Below are positions 43,005 to 52,398 of a stretch of DNA of 64,000 bases, in pieces. A program made the position numbers and the translations under genes. Source of the DNA: Pedobacter sp. L105 (lineage in GTDB: Bacteria; Bacteroidota; Bacteroidia; Sphingobacteriales; Sphingobacteriaceae); assembly GCF_009765875.1 (NCBI RefSeq), contig NZ_LMUP01000009.1, positions 449,700 through 513,699 of the forward strand, read 5' to 3'. Below the pieces are notes generated by a model. It was not told the origin of the DNA and made no database searches. It saw only the letters and a program-made list of their open reading frames with translations. The number at the start of each line of letters is the position of its first letter. The first letter of the stretch is position 1.

Positions 43005-44249
43005 TTATCCTCTAATAATATCTACCGGATCGATCTTTGAAGCCTTTAGCGCTGGCAGATATCCGGCAATGAGCGTAGTGATCAGGCCAAATATGAAAGC
43101 CAGCAGGTAATCGCTTAAGTTGTAACTCATCGGTAAATGGTTCATTCCCGCCATTTTAAAGGGGATGTGGTTAATGATCTGGGCAATAATAAAACCGGTA
43201 ATCATACCAATCAAACCGCCAAGGATGCCAATCACGATGGCCTGTGTTAAAAATATCGACGTGATGTCTCCGCTTGAAAATCCCATGGCTTTCAGTATCG
43301 CTATTTCCTTGATCTTTTCGTTAATGGTCATATTCATAATGTTGTAGATCCCAAAACCCGCTACTGTTAAAATGGTGAGTGATACCGCTATGGAGATGAT
43401 ATTCCTTAAAGAAGAAGCGGCCTGTAGCTGCTGGTTAGATTCCTGCCAGCTTTCTACTTTGTAGGGGATTACTGGTGCTATTCTGGCCTCTACCGGTGCT
43501 GTTTTCTGGTAATTCTGTATGTTGACCTGCAAATCCGTAACGTAATCCTGGTTCTCGGAAAGCAACTGCCTGGCTGCAGTAATATTGAGATAGGCCTTGG
43601 TTTTATCTACTGACTTTACATTGGTCTGGAAGGTGCCAATAATCTTATAATTCTTGGAGACCCCATCGGATGTCAGCACATTGATATTATCATCCACATG
43701 CAAACTCAGTGTATGTGCCAGGTCGGTACCTATGATCAAACCATCAGGGCGGTATTGTAAATCGTTCCATTTCCCCTGGACCATATAACTGGAAATATTA
43801 AATAGCTTGTTCTCATTATTCACATCCACGCCAGATAAATTGCCATTGATCTTATTGCCGCTATTCCGGAAAAATACGTTGATGTTTACCTGTGGGGTAA
43901 TGCCTGTTACCTCAGGCTGTTTCCTCACCAGGTCAATGATGGCCCCGGTATTTTTAATACCCTGTGTATACTGGATCACCTTGGGGTTCCTGATATTGCC
44001 GGCAATCTGATTCCCGTAGGCTAATTTCAGCAGGTTGGTATGATCCGCAGGGCCGTCATTATAGATACGGATATGGGCTAGTGAAGTAAAGGCCAGTGTG
44101 GTTTGTGTATCATTGGTGCCGGAAACAAAGCTATTCAGGAAAATGTACATGGAGATACCAAACACCACACCCATCAAAGCCACAATAGTTTGTTTTACGC
44201 TGGACGTTAAATGTACATAGGCGATCTTGTAATTGGTGCTCAGTCTCAT
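43005..44249 (-). CDS. ABC permease with FtsX and MacB-type periplasmic domain
   Basis: Four-helix MacB/LolE-type permease of 414 residues. Helix 1 is at about 20-42, followed by a large periplasmic MacB-PCD domain (about 45-275), then three helices with the FtsX signature INEKIKEIAILKAMGFSSGDI and a C-terminal PALKASKIDPVDIIRG. A homodimer would work with the ATPase. The gene overlaps the adaptor gene by 4 nt. With TolC and an adaptor in the operon, the system looks like MacA-MacB-TolC. The substrate (macrolide, siderophore, peptide or other) is not readable. Confidence 0.93.
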   Translation of the reverse strand: MRLSTNYKIAYVHLTSSVKQTIVALMGVVFGISMYIFLNSFVSGTNDTQTTLAFTSLAHIRIYNDGPADHTNLLKLAYGNQIAGNIRNPKVIQYTQGIKNTGAIIDLVRKQPEVTGITPQVNINVFFRNSGNKINGNLSGVDVNNENKLFNISSYMVQGKWNDLQYRPDGLIIGTDLAHTLSLHVDDNINVLTSDGVSKNYKIIGTFQTNVKSVDKTKAYLNITAARQLLSENQDYVTDLQVNIQNYQKTAPVEARIAPVIPYKVESWQESNQQLQAASSLRNIISIAVSLTILTVAGFGIYNIMNMTINEKIKEIAILKAMGFSSGDITSIFLTQAIVIGILGGLIGMITGFIIAQIINHIPFKMAGMNHLPMSYNLSDYLLAFIFGLITTLIAGYLPALKASKIDPVDIIRG

Positions 44250-45328
44250 GATTTTGGTTGGGTTAAAGCCTCATTTTCAGTTAAACCACTTAAAATTTCA
44301 GTCCATTCCAATGTTAGTATGCCTACTTTTACTTTGATCTTATTTTTTCCAGATAATACATAATCGCCATCCATCAAATAAAAAGAAGGGATCACCAGCG
44401 CATTTTTCTTCTCTTCAATGATAATGTTGGCCTGAAGTTGCGTGCCGTTCAGATGCTGGGGAGGTAATTCCCTGAAAGTGGCTTCTACAGTAAAAGCCTG
44501 CTGATTGGTATCAAATGAAGGGTATATTTTTGTAACGGTTGAGGGGTAAACCTTGTCGTTATTACTATTTAAAGAGATCAGTGCAGTCTGCCCTAATTTA
44601 ACCCGCTGGATGTCTTCTTCGGCCACATATAACTTCACGATGATATGGCCGGCACCTACTTCGGCAATCTGGTCGCCCTTTTTAACATAGTCGCCCACTT
44701 TTTTGGTAATACTCATTACAACCCCATCGGCCTTTGCAGTGATGTCATAATAATCATTGCTCTGCTGCTGAATAAGATACTGTGCCTTTGCATTATCTAC
44801 GTTCTGGTTTAGGTTATGCTTTAAATCGGCCAGGTTCTTTTTCAGTACCTTAAGGCTGGAAACGGACGAACGGTATTGCAGTTCGGCATTTTCATAATCA
44901 GTCCTTGATACCGCATTGGTTTCTACCAGACGTTTATAACGGGCGTAATTCGTAGAGTCTACCTGTGCTTTATCCTGCGCCTGGACAATTTGTATTTTCA
45001 GCTGTTCAATCTGCGGAGAAACTGCTGAAGTATTGGTTTTGGCAAAGCGCAGGTTGACAATGGCATTCTCTACCTGTGTTCTTTGCACGTCGTTCGTCAA
45101 CCGGTATAAAACCTGTCCTTTTTTTACCGTGTCGCCTTCACTTATATTTACCGTTTTAATATAACCTTCGGCATTGGCCATCACTGCATACTGATTAATA
45201 TTTTCAATATGTCCGCTGCCAAATACAGCATCCACAATTTCCTTTCGCTGTGGAGTAATTTCATTTTTATGTTTGCAGCCAAAGAGGAAAAAAAGGGCGC
45301 AAAAAAAGACTAATGGATAATAGTTCAT
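44246..45328 (-). CDS. Periplasmic adaptor lipoprotein, HlyD/MacA type
   Basis: Membrane-fusion protein of 360 residues with lipobox FLFGCK. It shows the half-lipoyl motif EGYIKTVNISEGDTVKKGQVL, a long alpha-hairpin (about 95-185), the second lipoyl half KADGVVMSITKKVGDYVKKG and beta-barrel segments with QTALISLNSNNDKVYPSTV. It links TolC to the permease. It lies 21 nt after tolC and overlaps the permease by 4 nt. Confidence 0.92.
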   Translation of the reverse strand: MNYYPLVFFCALFFLFGCKHKNEITPQRKEIVDAVFGSGHIENINQYAVMANAEGYIKTVNISEGDTVKKGQVLYRLTNDVQRTQVENAIVNLRFAKTNTSAVSPQIEQLKIQIVQAQDKAQVDSTNYARYKRLVETNAVSRTDYENAELQYRSSVSSLKVLKKNLADLKHNLNQNVDNAKAQYLIQQQSNDYYDITAKADGVVMSITKKVGDYVKKGDQIAEVGAGHIIVKLYVAEEDIQRVKLGQTALISLNSNNDKVYPSTVTKIYPSFDTNQQAFTVEATFRELPPQHLNGTQLQANIIIEEKKNALVIPSFYLMDGDYVLSGKNKIKVKVGILTLEWTEILSGLTENEALTQPKS

Positions 45329-45349
45329 GTTGATATGGGTTAAAGCAGG

Positions 45350-46669
45350 TTATTGTCTGGATAGGATGGTGGCCCTGATAGAAAATAGCTGCGAAAGATT
45401 GTTTAAATAATTGTTCTCTGCTGTCAGGTAATCCTGAAAGGCTTTCAGGTAAACGTCCATTGTGATAATTCCCTCCGTGAACTTTTGTCTGTTTAGCATC
45501 AGGCTGTTGTAATACAGGATATAACTCCGCTGGGCGGCCTTTACCATATTTAAATAGTTCTCGTTGTTTTTGAGCAGGAGCTGATCATTGATGGAGCTTT
45601 GCAGTTTGGCATTGGTATACTGTAAGGCGGCAATGTTTTGCTGTACCACAGCACTCTTATACTTATTGCTATTCGTTAAGCCGGTAAACAGCGGGATATT
45701 CAGGTTTAAACCGATATAACGGTTGGCACTCCAGGCGTTACTGCTTAGCGATAAGCCAAAATCGTTACGGTACTGCTGAGCGCCTAAGAAGGCCGAAGCA
45801 GATAGGGTAGGATAAGCCACAGAACGTTGAGATTTACTTTGCAAAATAGCTACCTCTTCCTGCTGCTCGTAAACGCTGAGGTTTTTATCATTTCCTAACC
45901 AATTATTATTCTGTTTACTGAGTGAGTCCAGTTGAATGAACTCTTCAAATACAACTCCATCTTCTGCTTTTGTGCCCAGTATGATTTTCAGGTTTTCTAT
46001 ACCCTGATCATATAACTGCTGGCTTTGCGCCCGGTTCTGTTTTACATTGTTGAAATTGATCATCGCCTGGTTTACAGCTATTTCATCAGTGGTGCCGGCA
46101 TGAAGCCGCTGTTTAGATAAAATAACCAGGCTATCTGCGAGCAGCTGATCTTTGACATTAGTTTTCAGGGATGCTTTGGAAATCAGTGTGGTATAGTAAA
46201 GTCTGGCTACCTGTTCTTTGAGGCTTTGTACGTAGGCATCCTGCTGTAGTTCACTCAGCTTAACATTGTTCTTCGCAATCTCTGTTTGCATCAGCAGCTG
46301 CCAGTTAAAGATATTCTCACCGAGGTTAATCCCGGTATTGTAATTGTACTTCTTGCCAAATTGAAGGTCGTAAGTTGTTCCCGGTTTACCGATCAGCTCG
46401 CCCGGTACTGGTGTAACTGCCAGGTGCAGGTTATCCTGGCCGCTAATGCTGGCAGAAGCACTAGGATAAAATCCCCCTTTTACTGATTTGTAAGTATACT
46501 TTGCCTGTAGGATCTGTTGCTGATAGATGGCCTGTGAGGGATTGTGTTTTACGGCCAGCGAAATGGCTTCCTGTATAGATCCCATTACCAGGGTGTCTGC
46601 TTTATTCTGGGCTAATGTCCTGCCGCTTAAAAAAAAGCAACAGGCGGATATGATTAAATAACGGTTCAT
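45350..46669 (-). CDS. TolC family outer-membrane efflux channel
   Basis: Outer-membrane channel-tunnel protein of 439 residues with signal peptide (ends TLAQ). It shows the internal repeat of TolC folds: coiled-coil helices around residues 85-190 and 300-420 and barrel strands such as SASASISGQDNL and SASAFLGAQQYRND. The trimer forms an exit duct for the MacB-like pump of this operon. It starts 4 nt after the DUF2147 stop. Confidence 0.92.
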   Translation of the reverse strand: MNRYLIISACCFFLSGRTLAQNKADTLVMGSIQEAISLAVKHNPSQAIYQQQILQAKYTYKSVKGGFYPSASASISGQDNLHLAVTPVPGELIGKPGTTYDLQFGKKYNYNTGINLGENIFNWQLLMQTEIAKNNVKLSELQQDAYVQSLKEQVARLYYTTLISKASLKTNVKDQLLADSLVILSKQRLHAGTTDEIAVNQAMINFNNVKQNRAQSQQLYDQGIENLKIILGTKAEDGVVFEEFIQLDSLSKQNNNWLGNDKNLSVYEQQEEVAILQSKSQRSVAYPTLSASAFLGAQQYRNDFGLSLSSNAWSANRYIGLNLNIPLFTGLTNSNKYKSAVVQQNIAALQYTNAKLQSSINDQLLLKNNENYLNMVKAAQRSYILYYNSLMLNRQKFTEGIITMDVYLKAFQDYLTAENNYLNNLSQLFSIRATILSRQ

Positions 46670-46673
46670 CTGG

Positions 46674-47054
46674 TTATTTAACTCTGGTCCAAACTAAATC
46701 TTTGCCCATCAAACCTGCTTTTACCGCGAGGTTCATGGTATTAGCCCCTGATAGTGTAATGGTGCAATTCAAAACTTTATCCTTTGCGGGTACATAAATT
46801 TTACCCGTCCATTTGCCTGATGAATAAGTAAACTCTCTTAGTACAATAGTGCCAACAGGCGTCTTTTTGGTACCCTGCGTAACTTTTCCAAAATATTGGT
46901 TCCCTTGTTTGTAAACCTGGATAATGCCTGTGCCATCTTTGGTCTGGAAGGCACCAATCAGGGCGTCGGGCGAGGTAGACTGCGCTAATAAGCCCTTTGT
47001 AACAACCATTAGGGTCAGCAATAAAACAGCTGTAATTTTTGTGATCGCTTTCAT
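46674..47054 (-). CDS. DUF2147 domain protein
   Basis: A small exported protein of 126 residues with signal peptide ending LLAQ and a DUF2147 lipocalin-like beta domain: DALIGAFQTKDGTGIIQVYKQG near the start is typical, as is GKIYVPAKDKVLNC. Function of the family is unknown. It is the first gene of the efflux operon, 4 nt before tolC, and 115 nt downstream of the LytTR regulator gene, so it may be under direct control of that regulator. Confidence 0.85.
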   Translation of the reverse strand: MKAITKITAVLLLTLMVVTKGLLAQSTSPDALIGAFQTKDGTGIIQVYKQGNQYFGKVTQGTKKTPVGTIVLREFTYSSGKWTGKIYVPAKDKVLNCTITLSGANTMNLAVKAGLMGKDLVWTRVK

Positions 47055-47169
47055 ATTCTGTTTAAATTATATTCAAACTTAGCCTTGTCACTGCTTTTAA
47101 CCGGGAATAGTTAATTGAGCTGGACAAATTGGGCAGTGAACATAACCAAACAGTAGGGTGAGTTTTATG

Positions 47170-47934
47170 TTAAAACTCCATCCATTTGAGAAAATCGCTG
47201 TATTTTACTTTGCCTATGATTATTTTTTCGGGTGTTTCGCCTTTTGCCTTTACCACTAAACGACGGTTGAAATAATGTTCGATATTCTGGATGAACTCCC
47301 TGTTGATAATGAACTGTCGGTTAGCCCTGAAAAACTGGCTGGGATCTAACATCGCTTCCATCTGTTCCATGGTATATTGTGTTGTATACAGGTGGTCGTG
47401 TTCGTCGGTAAGCATCACCAGCCCGTTAGCAGTATACACAAAACGGATGCCTGCGGTTTTAACCGGAATGATCTGGTCGCGGAAGTGAATCAGTATAGAA
47501 CGTTTAAAACTATGGTCCAGCTGGCTGGCTAAACTCGATAACTTTAAGTTATAGTCGTCTGGTTGAACAATAAATAACTTCTTGAAATTCATGTATTTCT
47601 CTAAGCTTTGATGAAGCTTGTCTTCATCAATAGGTTTGAGTAGGTAATCAATCCCATTGGCTTCAAATGCCCTGATCGCATATTCGTCAAATGCCGTACA
47701 AAAGATCACGGGCACCTTAACTGCTGCCTCCTGATAGATGTCAAAGCTTAACCCATCGGCAAGCTGTATATCAGAAAATATCAGGTCGGGTGCAGGGTGT
47801 TCTTTAAACCATTGAATCGCAGATTTGACCGACGACAAAATAGTTAATACCCTGATGCCATCATCTATCCCTTCAATCAGCTTTTTGAGCTCTTTTGCTG
47901 TTTTAATTTCATCTTCAATAATCAGTACGTTCAT
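47170..47934 (-). CDS. LytTR-type response regulator
   Basis: A 254-residue regulator: receiver domain with Asp55 (LIFSDIQLADG) and Lys in YLLKPID, then a LytTR DNA-binding domain (about 145-250, including RANRQFIINREFIQ and LVVKAKGE). It overlaps the sensor gene by 4 nt. LytTR regulators bind paired direct repeats; I could not single out such a pair in the 115-nt gap before the efflux operon. Confidence 0.95.
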   Translation of the reverse strand: MNVLIIEDEIKTAKELKKLIEGIDDGIRVLTILSSVKSAIQWFKEHPAPDLIFSDIQLADGLSFDIYQEAAVKVPVIFCTAFDEYAIRAFEANGIDYLLKPIDEDKLHQSLEKYMNFKKLFIVQPDDYNLKLSSLASQLDHSFKRSILIHFRDQIIPVKTAGIRFVYTANGLVMLTDEHDHLYTTQYTMEQMEAMLDPSQFFRANRQFIINREFIQNIEHYFNRRLVVKAKGETPEKIIIGKVKYSDFLKWMEF

Positions 47935-48944
47935 GGTTTAAGCAGGGGTAAGGTTACGGTAAAAAAAGCATTGTTGTTAATTACGCTGATTTCTTTTCCC
48001 GCTAACAACTTATAACGCTCGTTAATGTTTTGAAGACCTTTTCCATTGCTGTCTTCTACAGACTTTTTAGGCTGAAAGGTATTGGTTACCACCAGCTGTT
48101 GTAAATCATCTGTATATATCCTGATCTGTAAGGGATCATCCATCGAGATAATATTATGTTTAATCGAATTTTCCAGCAGTATCTGTAAAGAGACCGGGGG
48201 GATACGATAATTCAACAGTTCTTCATTGATATTTATGGTAATTTGTAAAGCCTCTTCAAATCGCTCCTGTAAAATGTAGAGGTACGACCTGGTAAATTCT
48301 ACCTCTTCTTTAAGGGTAATCTTTTGCTGGTCGTGAGAAGTGAGCAGGTAGCGGTAAACATTGGCCAGCTGCGTCACATAGTTTTTTGTTTCCTGGTTGG
48401 GTGCAATGGTCCTTAGGGTGCTCAGCGAGTTGAAAAGAAAATGCGGACTGAGCTGCTGCTTCAGCAAAATAAGTTGTGCCCGTAATTGTTCTTGTTTCAG
48501 GTACTCGTTCTCCAGTCTGGAAGTTTGCAGCATCAGATAGGTGTTCAGGTAAAAAACCGCAAAAAAACAGAAGGAACTGATAGCAGTAGATCTGAATAAG
48601 GTACTCAGCAACATTTGTTCATTTGTAAGGATCTTCCCGTTAAAAAAATACAGCCCGTAGATTTCCTTATATAACAAACTGATCAGGATCACCACAAATA
48701 TACCCACAAGAATGCTGAAAAATCTTAACCTGGATTGGTGGATAGTGGCTCCTTTAAACTGGTAATTGAGGATAGTCTGATGAATATACCAGCAAATTAA
48801 CAGGCTAAAGAACACATAGGTCACTGTTGCAGTGATGGAATGAAAGTTTTCTGCATCCAATGAAATCAGCTTGGGGATACAGCCCATCAGGGCAACAAAT
48901 AGGGAAAAATAGATCCCGGTTTTGGTTTGATAGTCCTTAAGCAT
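47931..48944 (-). CDS. LytS/YehU-type sensor histidine kinase
   Basis: Membrane sensor of 337 residues with four hydrophobic segments (about 12-30, 40-60, 75-95, 115-140), a coiled linker, and a His_kinase domain with the phospho-acceptor His168 in LKQQLSPHFLFNSL. The ATPase box PPVSLQILLENSIKHN and GKGLQNINERY follow. It lacks a periplasmic sensor domain, so it may sense within the membrane. It forms a pair with the downstream LytTR regulator and lies 14 nt after a barrel gene, all likely in one transcript. Confidence 0.93.
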   Translation of the reverse strand: MLKDYQTKTGIYFSLFVALMGCIPKLISLDAENFHSITATVTYVFFSLLICWYIHQTILNYQFKGATIHQSRLRFFSILVGIFVVILISLLYKEIYGLYFFNGKILTNEQMLLSTLFRSTAISSFCFFAVFYLNTYLMLQTSRLENEYLKQEQLRAQLILLKQQLSPHFLFNSLSTLRTIAPNQETKNYVTQLANVYRYLLTSHDQQKITLKEEVEFTRSYLYILQERFEEALQITININEELLNYRIPPVSLQILLENSIKHNIISMDDPLQIRIYTDDLQQLVVTNTFQPKKSVEDSNGKGLQNINERYKLLAGKEISVINNNAFFTVTLPLLKP

Positions 48945-48958
48945 AGGATAAATATAGG

Positions 48959-49864
48959 CTAATTATTCTTTTTTCTTTTGATCCGTGAGGGCACAAGTGA
49001 AATACCAGCCTGGATAAACATACCTTTTGCCGGAGTGAAATCATCATATACTTTATTGTCACTATAAGTTGCAAATTTCCTTGACAAATCATAGCCGCCA
49101 TCCAGGTTAAGATACAGCGGCCCTGCTATCTTTATGACAACGGATGGCCCGATCGTTATATTTCTGTAACCTACCCTGTTAATAGTTTTATTCTGGTCTA
49201 CTTCATCCGGTATGTGATAATAACCTCCTGCAATATGGAGGGCACCACCCAGGTGGAGATTATTGGAAGCTGTACTGTAATAAACCGCAAGATTGGAAGG
49301 AAGGAAAGCCACTACATTAAATTGATTAGCATGATAATCAAGCTGTAAAGCTGGCAGGAGCATCTTTTTCCCAAAGTTGGTTCCATAACCCAGGCCTATT
49401 CCATACGAGAAATCGCTACTTACCCTTTTACGGGCAACAACCTGTGTGAGCACAATGATATCCTTACCTGATAAGCCCTCTGAAAAGTCTGAACTCAGCG
49501 TTGGGGCAACCGCCAGTTGTATGTTCCATTGGTCATTCAATTTATGCGACAAATTAAAGCGCATGGAGAGTGTCTGGTAAGTGTGGTCGAAAATATCCGA
49601 AGGCGCCACATCTCCGCTTTGCATAGAGGGACTCATCAAACTATATCTTGCAGTAGTGCTTAAACTTGTTTTAGGAGTTGAAAATAATGGAAAGCTGACA
49701 AAATAATTTTGCTCGGTAACCGCGGCTTTGGTGCCACTTGGCTGGCCTTTGATTTGAGTAGGCAAATCGTACCTGAATTGTGCACCTGCTAATGGAATAT
49801 CCTGTGCGTAACAATAACTGCTGATGGCAATAAAAATTGTTACTATCGATAGTTTAATCATCAT
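48959..49864 (-). CDS. DUF6268-like outer-membrane barrel protein
   Basis: A 301-residue exported protein with signal peptide ending CYAQ and alternating strands with aromatic girdles (for example FSYGIGLGYGTNFGKK, PLYLNLDGGYDLSRKFA), ending with a strand that precedes a basic tail (RIKRKKNN). It resembles DUF6268-type barrel proteins. It is 14 nt upstream of the LytS-like kinase gene and likely a member of its operon. The basic C-terminal tail after the last strand is unusual for a BAM substrate. Confidence 0.75.
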   Translation of the reverse strand: MMIKLSIVTIFIAISSYCYAQDIPLAGAQFRYDLPTQIKGQPSGTKAAVTEQNYFVSFPLFSTPKTSLSTTARYSLMSPSMQSGDVAPSDIFDHTYQTLSMRFNLSHKLNDQWNIQLAVAPTLSSDFSEGLSGKDIIVLTQVVARKRVSSDFSYGIGLGYGTNFGKKMLLPALQLDYHANQFNVVAFLPSNLAVYYSTASNNLHLGGALHIAGGYYHIPDEVDQNKTINRVGYRNITIGPSVVIKIAGPLYLNLDGGYDLSRKFATYSDNKVYDDFTPAKGMFIQAGISLVPSRIKRKKNN

Positions 49865-49949
49865 CTTTTTTTATTTGCAAGATCAGCAGCTAAAAAAGAA
49901 GCATAGAAAAAAGAAAGGTGAAAAGGACATATTGCCCTATGAACTGTTC

Positions 49950-49982
49950 AAATGCCATCAGCAATTTATACTGATGGCATTT
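49950..49982 (-). terminator. Terminator after the receptor operon
   Basis: Twelve-base-pair perfect stem, 49950-49961 with 49971-49982, 9-nt loop, located 6 nt beyond the stop of the FecA-like receptor gene. Its U tract is weak. It isolates the iron-type operon from the LytTR operon. Confidence 0.7.
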
Positions 49983-49988
49983 AATGAG

Positions 49989-52394
49989 TTACAAATGAAA
50001 TTGGAGGGTGGTATAAAACGATCTGCCTTCAGAAGGGATGATGCCCGGGCCGGGAAAACCGGTGGTGCGCCTGGTAAAATACATCTCATTGGTTAGGTTG
50101 TTAACCGAAAATGATAGTTTCCATCTTTTTAACGTGTAGGCGGCGGTAACATCCATTACATGATAGGCGGGAATGATACCTGTATTTCCATCAGTGGAAG
50201 CCTTGGCATTGGTGGCATCAGAAAACTCTGCATCAGTATAAGAATACTGCAGGCTGCCGCTGATATGTTTATACAAAAAATCTATTCCATAACGGTCAAT
50301 CCATGGGGCAGCATACTCTACCTTTTTGCCTTCAAACTGTTTACGGTCGGATGGTACGTCAATATAACTGGCATTGGTATAGGAAACTGAACCAAAGAGG
50401 GCCAACTTATATTCACTGTATTGAAACTGTGGTAACAAATGCAACAGATTGATCTCTGCATAGGTTTCGGCACCCACGCTGCGGGAATTGCTGATATTGG
50501 TTTCATACAGATATACAGCATTGCCACCATCGCTCTGCTGCAAAGTACCGATCCTGTTTTTATACAACAGATAAAACCCGCTGACATCAAAACTCACTAT
50601 GTTTTTAATCTGTCCGCGGTAACCCAGGTCAAAATTATAACCTTTTACATCTTTCAGGTTGGGATCTACCTTCATATTGGGCTGTAAGATGATGATATCC
50701 GTGAAAGAAACCGGACTGTAGTTTTGGGAGAAGTTGGCGTATAAATCTGTTTTACGACTTACTTTATAATCCAGTCCTAACCCTAACAGTGCAAACTTAC
50801 GGGTATGTGATTCGTTACCCAGGGTTTTAGCATTCATTGTGGTATCAGGAATGGTATAACCTTTGGCGTTGGTCTGAATGTATTCCAGCCTGGCCCCCGG
50901 GATGACAGAGAACTTATCCGTTAACTTAAAAACGTTTTCTGCAAATGCAGCCACGTTATAAGAAGGGAAACGGTAATCAATCTGGCGGTCGTTATTATCC
51001 CTCATGGTAAAATCAGCATCCGATCCGGTGTAATTATAACCCTGTGTACGGTGCGTATCGCCGTGGTAAGCACGCACACCCGCTAAAAAAGAAGATTGTA
51101 TATTGTTAATCAGTGCATAATGGTGGATATACCTTGCTTCCATATAATAATTACGGTAATCATCATTCATCACCGTACGGGGTATGGATGGGTTATCAAT
51201 AAAATTGATAGGACTCAGGTTGCCCACATTTTTCCGGTCCGCAATCAGGGAATACACTTTTACAGTTAGCAGGTTGCTGGTATCAATGGCGTAATTCAGT
51301 GTTAACGCCGGGATATTCCATGTCGCGGCAAACCAGTTCCTGTCGCGTAGCGACTGCCTTGGATTGGCTTTAAACTCCTCGTCAGTAAGTCCTCCAGGCT
51401 GCTGCATCTGGTAATACATAAAAGTATAATCAAAGCCCAGGGTTAGCTTTGGCGTAAGCGCATATTTTAAAGAGATGAATGCGTTGTGTACATTAAAGCC
51501 TGTATTATCACGCCAGCCGTCGCCACGTTTAAAATCGTAAAAAGCATAATAGTTTAACTTTTTATCCTGACCGCCAATGCTGTTAAAGGAATTAAAAAAG
51601 CCATAACTGCCTACGGTTTGTTTGCTCACCACATCAATAGGTTTATCTGTAGGGCCCTGCTTTAATTTAAAATTCAGCAGGCCGGCAAACTGGGTACCGT
51701 ATTGAAGGGATGCTGCCCCGCGGATAATTTCTATGCCGTCCAGTGCATCGGTGGGAGGGGTATAGTAGTTTTCCGGATAACCAATTGGATCGGCACTGAT
51801 ATCATAACCATTTTGCCTCGAATTAAACTCTGTGGTACGGTTAGGGTTTAGTCCGCGGGTGGCAATGCTCAGTGATACACCTGCTTCATCATTCTCTATA
51901 ATGTTTACGCCAGGTATTTTGGCATAAATCTGCCGCGTACTGTTAATCGCAGTATTGGCAGATAAAGTATTCATATCTATCAGTTCATTCTTTTTTCCGG
52001 CATAAATGCTGGTACCGGCGGTCTGGATTTGCAACTGTACATCAGAAAGATGCTGTTGCACCCCTTTAATATTCACTGTGCCTAACTGGCGTACATCCGT
52101 AGGCAGCTCAAAAACCTTTTCGCTGTTACCGGCCTCTACCTTCCATTCAAACGTTTTACTGCCATAAGCTGCAGCTTTAATCGTTATCGTGTATTTCCCT
52201 GCGGCGAGCCGGTAAGAAAAATGTCCGAGGCTGTCACTGGTACAGCTGGCGGTTTTGGTGAAAATCAGGGTGGCATAAGGAATCCCGGTATTCGTTACCT
52301 GGTCTTTTACCATCCCGGAAACGTTTACCTGCTGGGCATAAGCGCCCAGGGAAAAGATCAAAGCAAAAAGTAAAAAAGTAAATCTTTTAATCAT
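49989..52394 (-). CDS. TonB-dependent receptor, FecA-like
   Basis: Outer-membrane receptor of 801 residues: signal peptide (ends AYAQQ), carboxypeptidase-regulatory-like domain (about 22-95), plug (about 125-235, ALDGIEIIRGAASLQYGTQFAG) and barrel. The C-terminal RTTGFPGPGIIPSEGRSFY motif is typical of ferric-citrate/siderophore-type receptors. It is the last gene of a five-gene operon with two imelysin-like proteins, a di-heme oxidoreductase and an HTTM protein, which points to iron or heme acquisition. There is no STN domain and no SusD. The ligand is not known. Confidence 0.9.
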   Translation of the reverse strand: MIKRFTFLLFALIFSLGAYAQQVNVSGMVKDQVTNTGIPYATLIFTKTASCTSDSLGHFSYRLAAGKYTITIKAAAYGSKTFEWKVEAGNSEKVFELPTDVRQLGTVNIKGVQQHLSDVQLQIQTAGTSIYAGKKNELIDMNTLSANTAINSTRQIYAKIPGVNIIENDEAGVSLSIATRGLNPNRTTEFNSRQNGYDISADPIGYPENYYTPPTDALDGIEIIRGAASLQYGTQFAGLLNFKLKQGPTDKPIDVVSKQTVGSYGFFNSFNSIGGQDKKLNYYAFYDFKRGDGWRDNTGFNVHNAFISLKYALTPKLTLGFDYTFMYYQMQQPGGLTDEEFKANPRQSLRDRNWFAATWNIPALTLNYAIDTSNLLTVKVYSLIADRKNVGNLSPINFIDNPSIPRTVMNDDYRNYYMEARYIHHYALINNIQSSFLAGVRAYHGDTHRTQGYNYTGSDADFTMRDNNDRQIDYRFPSYNVAAFAENVFKLTDKFSVIPGARLEYIQTNAKGYTIPDTTMNAKTLGNESHTRKFALLGLGLDYKVSRKTDLYANFSQNYSPVSFTDIIILQPNMKVDPNLKDVKGYNFDLGYRGQIKNIVSFDVSGFYLLYKNRIGTLQQSDGGNAVYLYETNISNSRSVGAETYAEINLLHLLPQFQYSEYKLALFGSVSYTNASYIDVPSDRKQFEGKKVEYAAPWIDRYGIDFLYKHISGSLQYSYTDAEFSDATNAKASTDGNTGIIPAYHVMDVTAAYTLKRWKLSFSVNNLTNEMYFTRRTTGFPGPGIIPSEGRSFYTTLQFHL

Positions 52395-52398
52395 CTAT

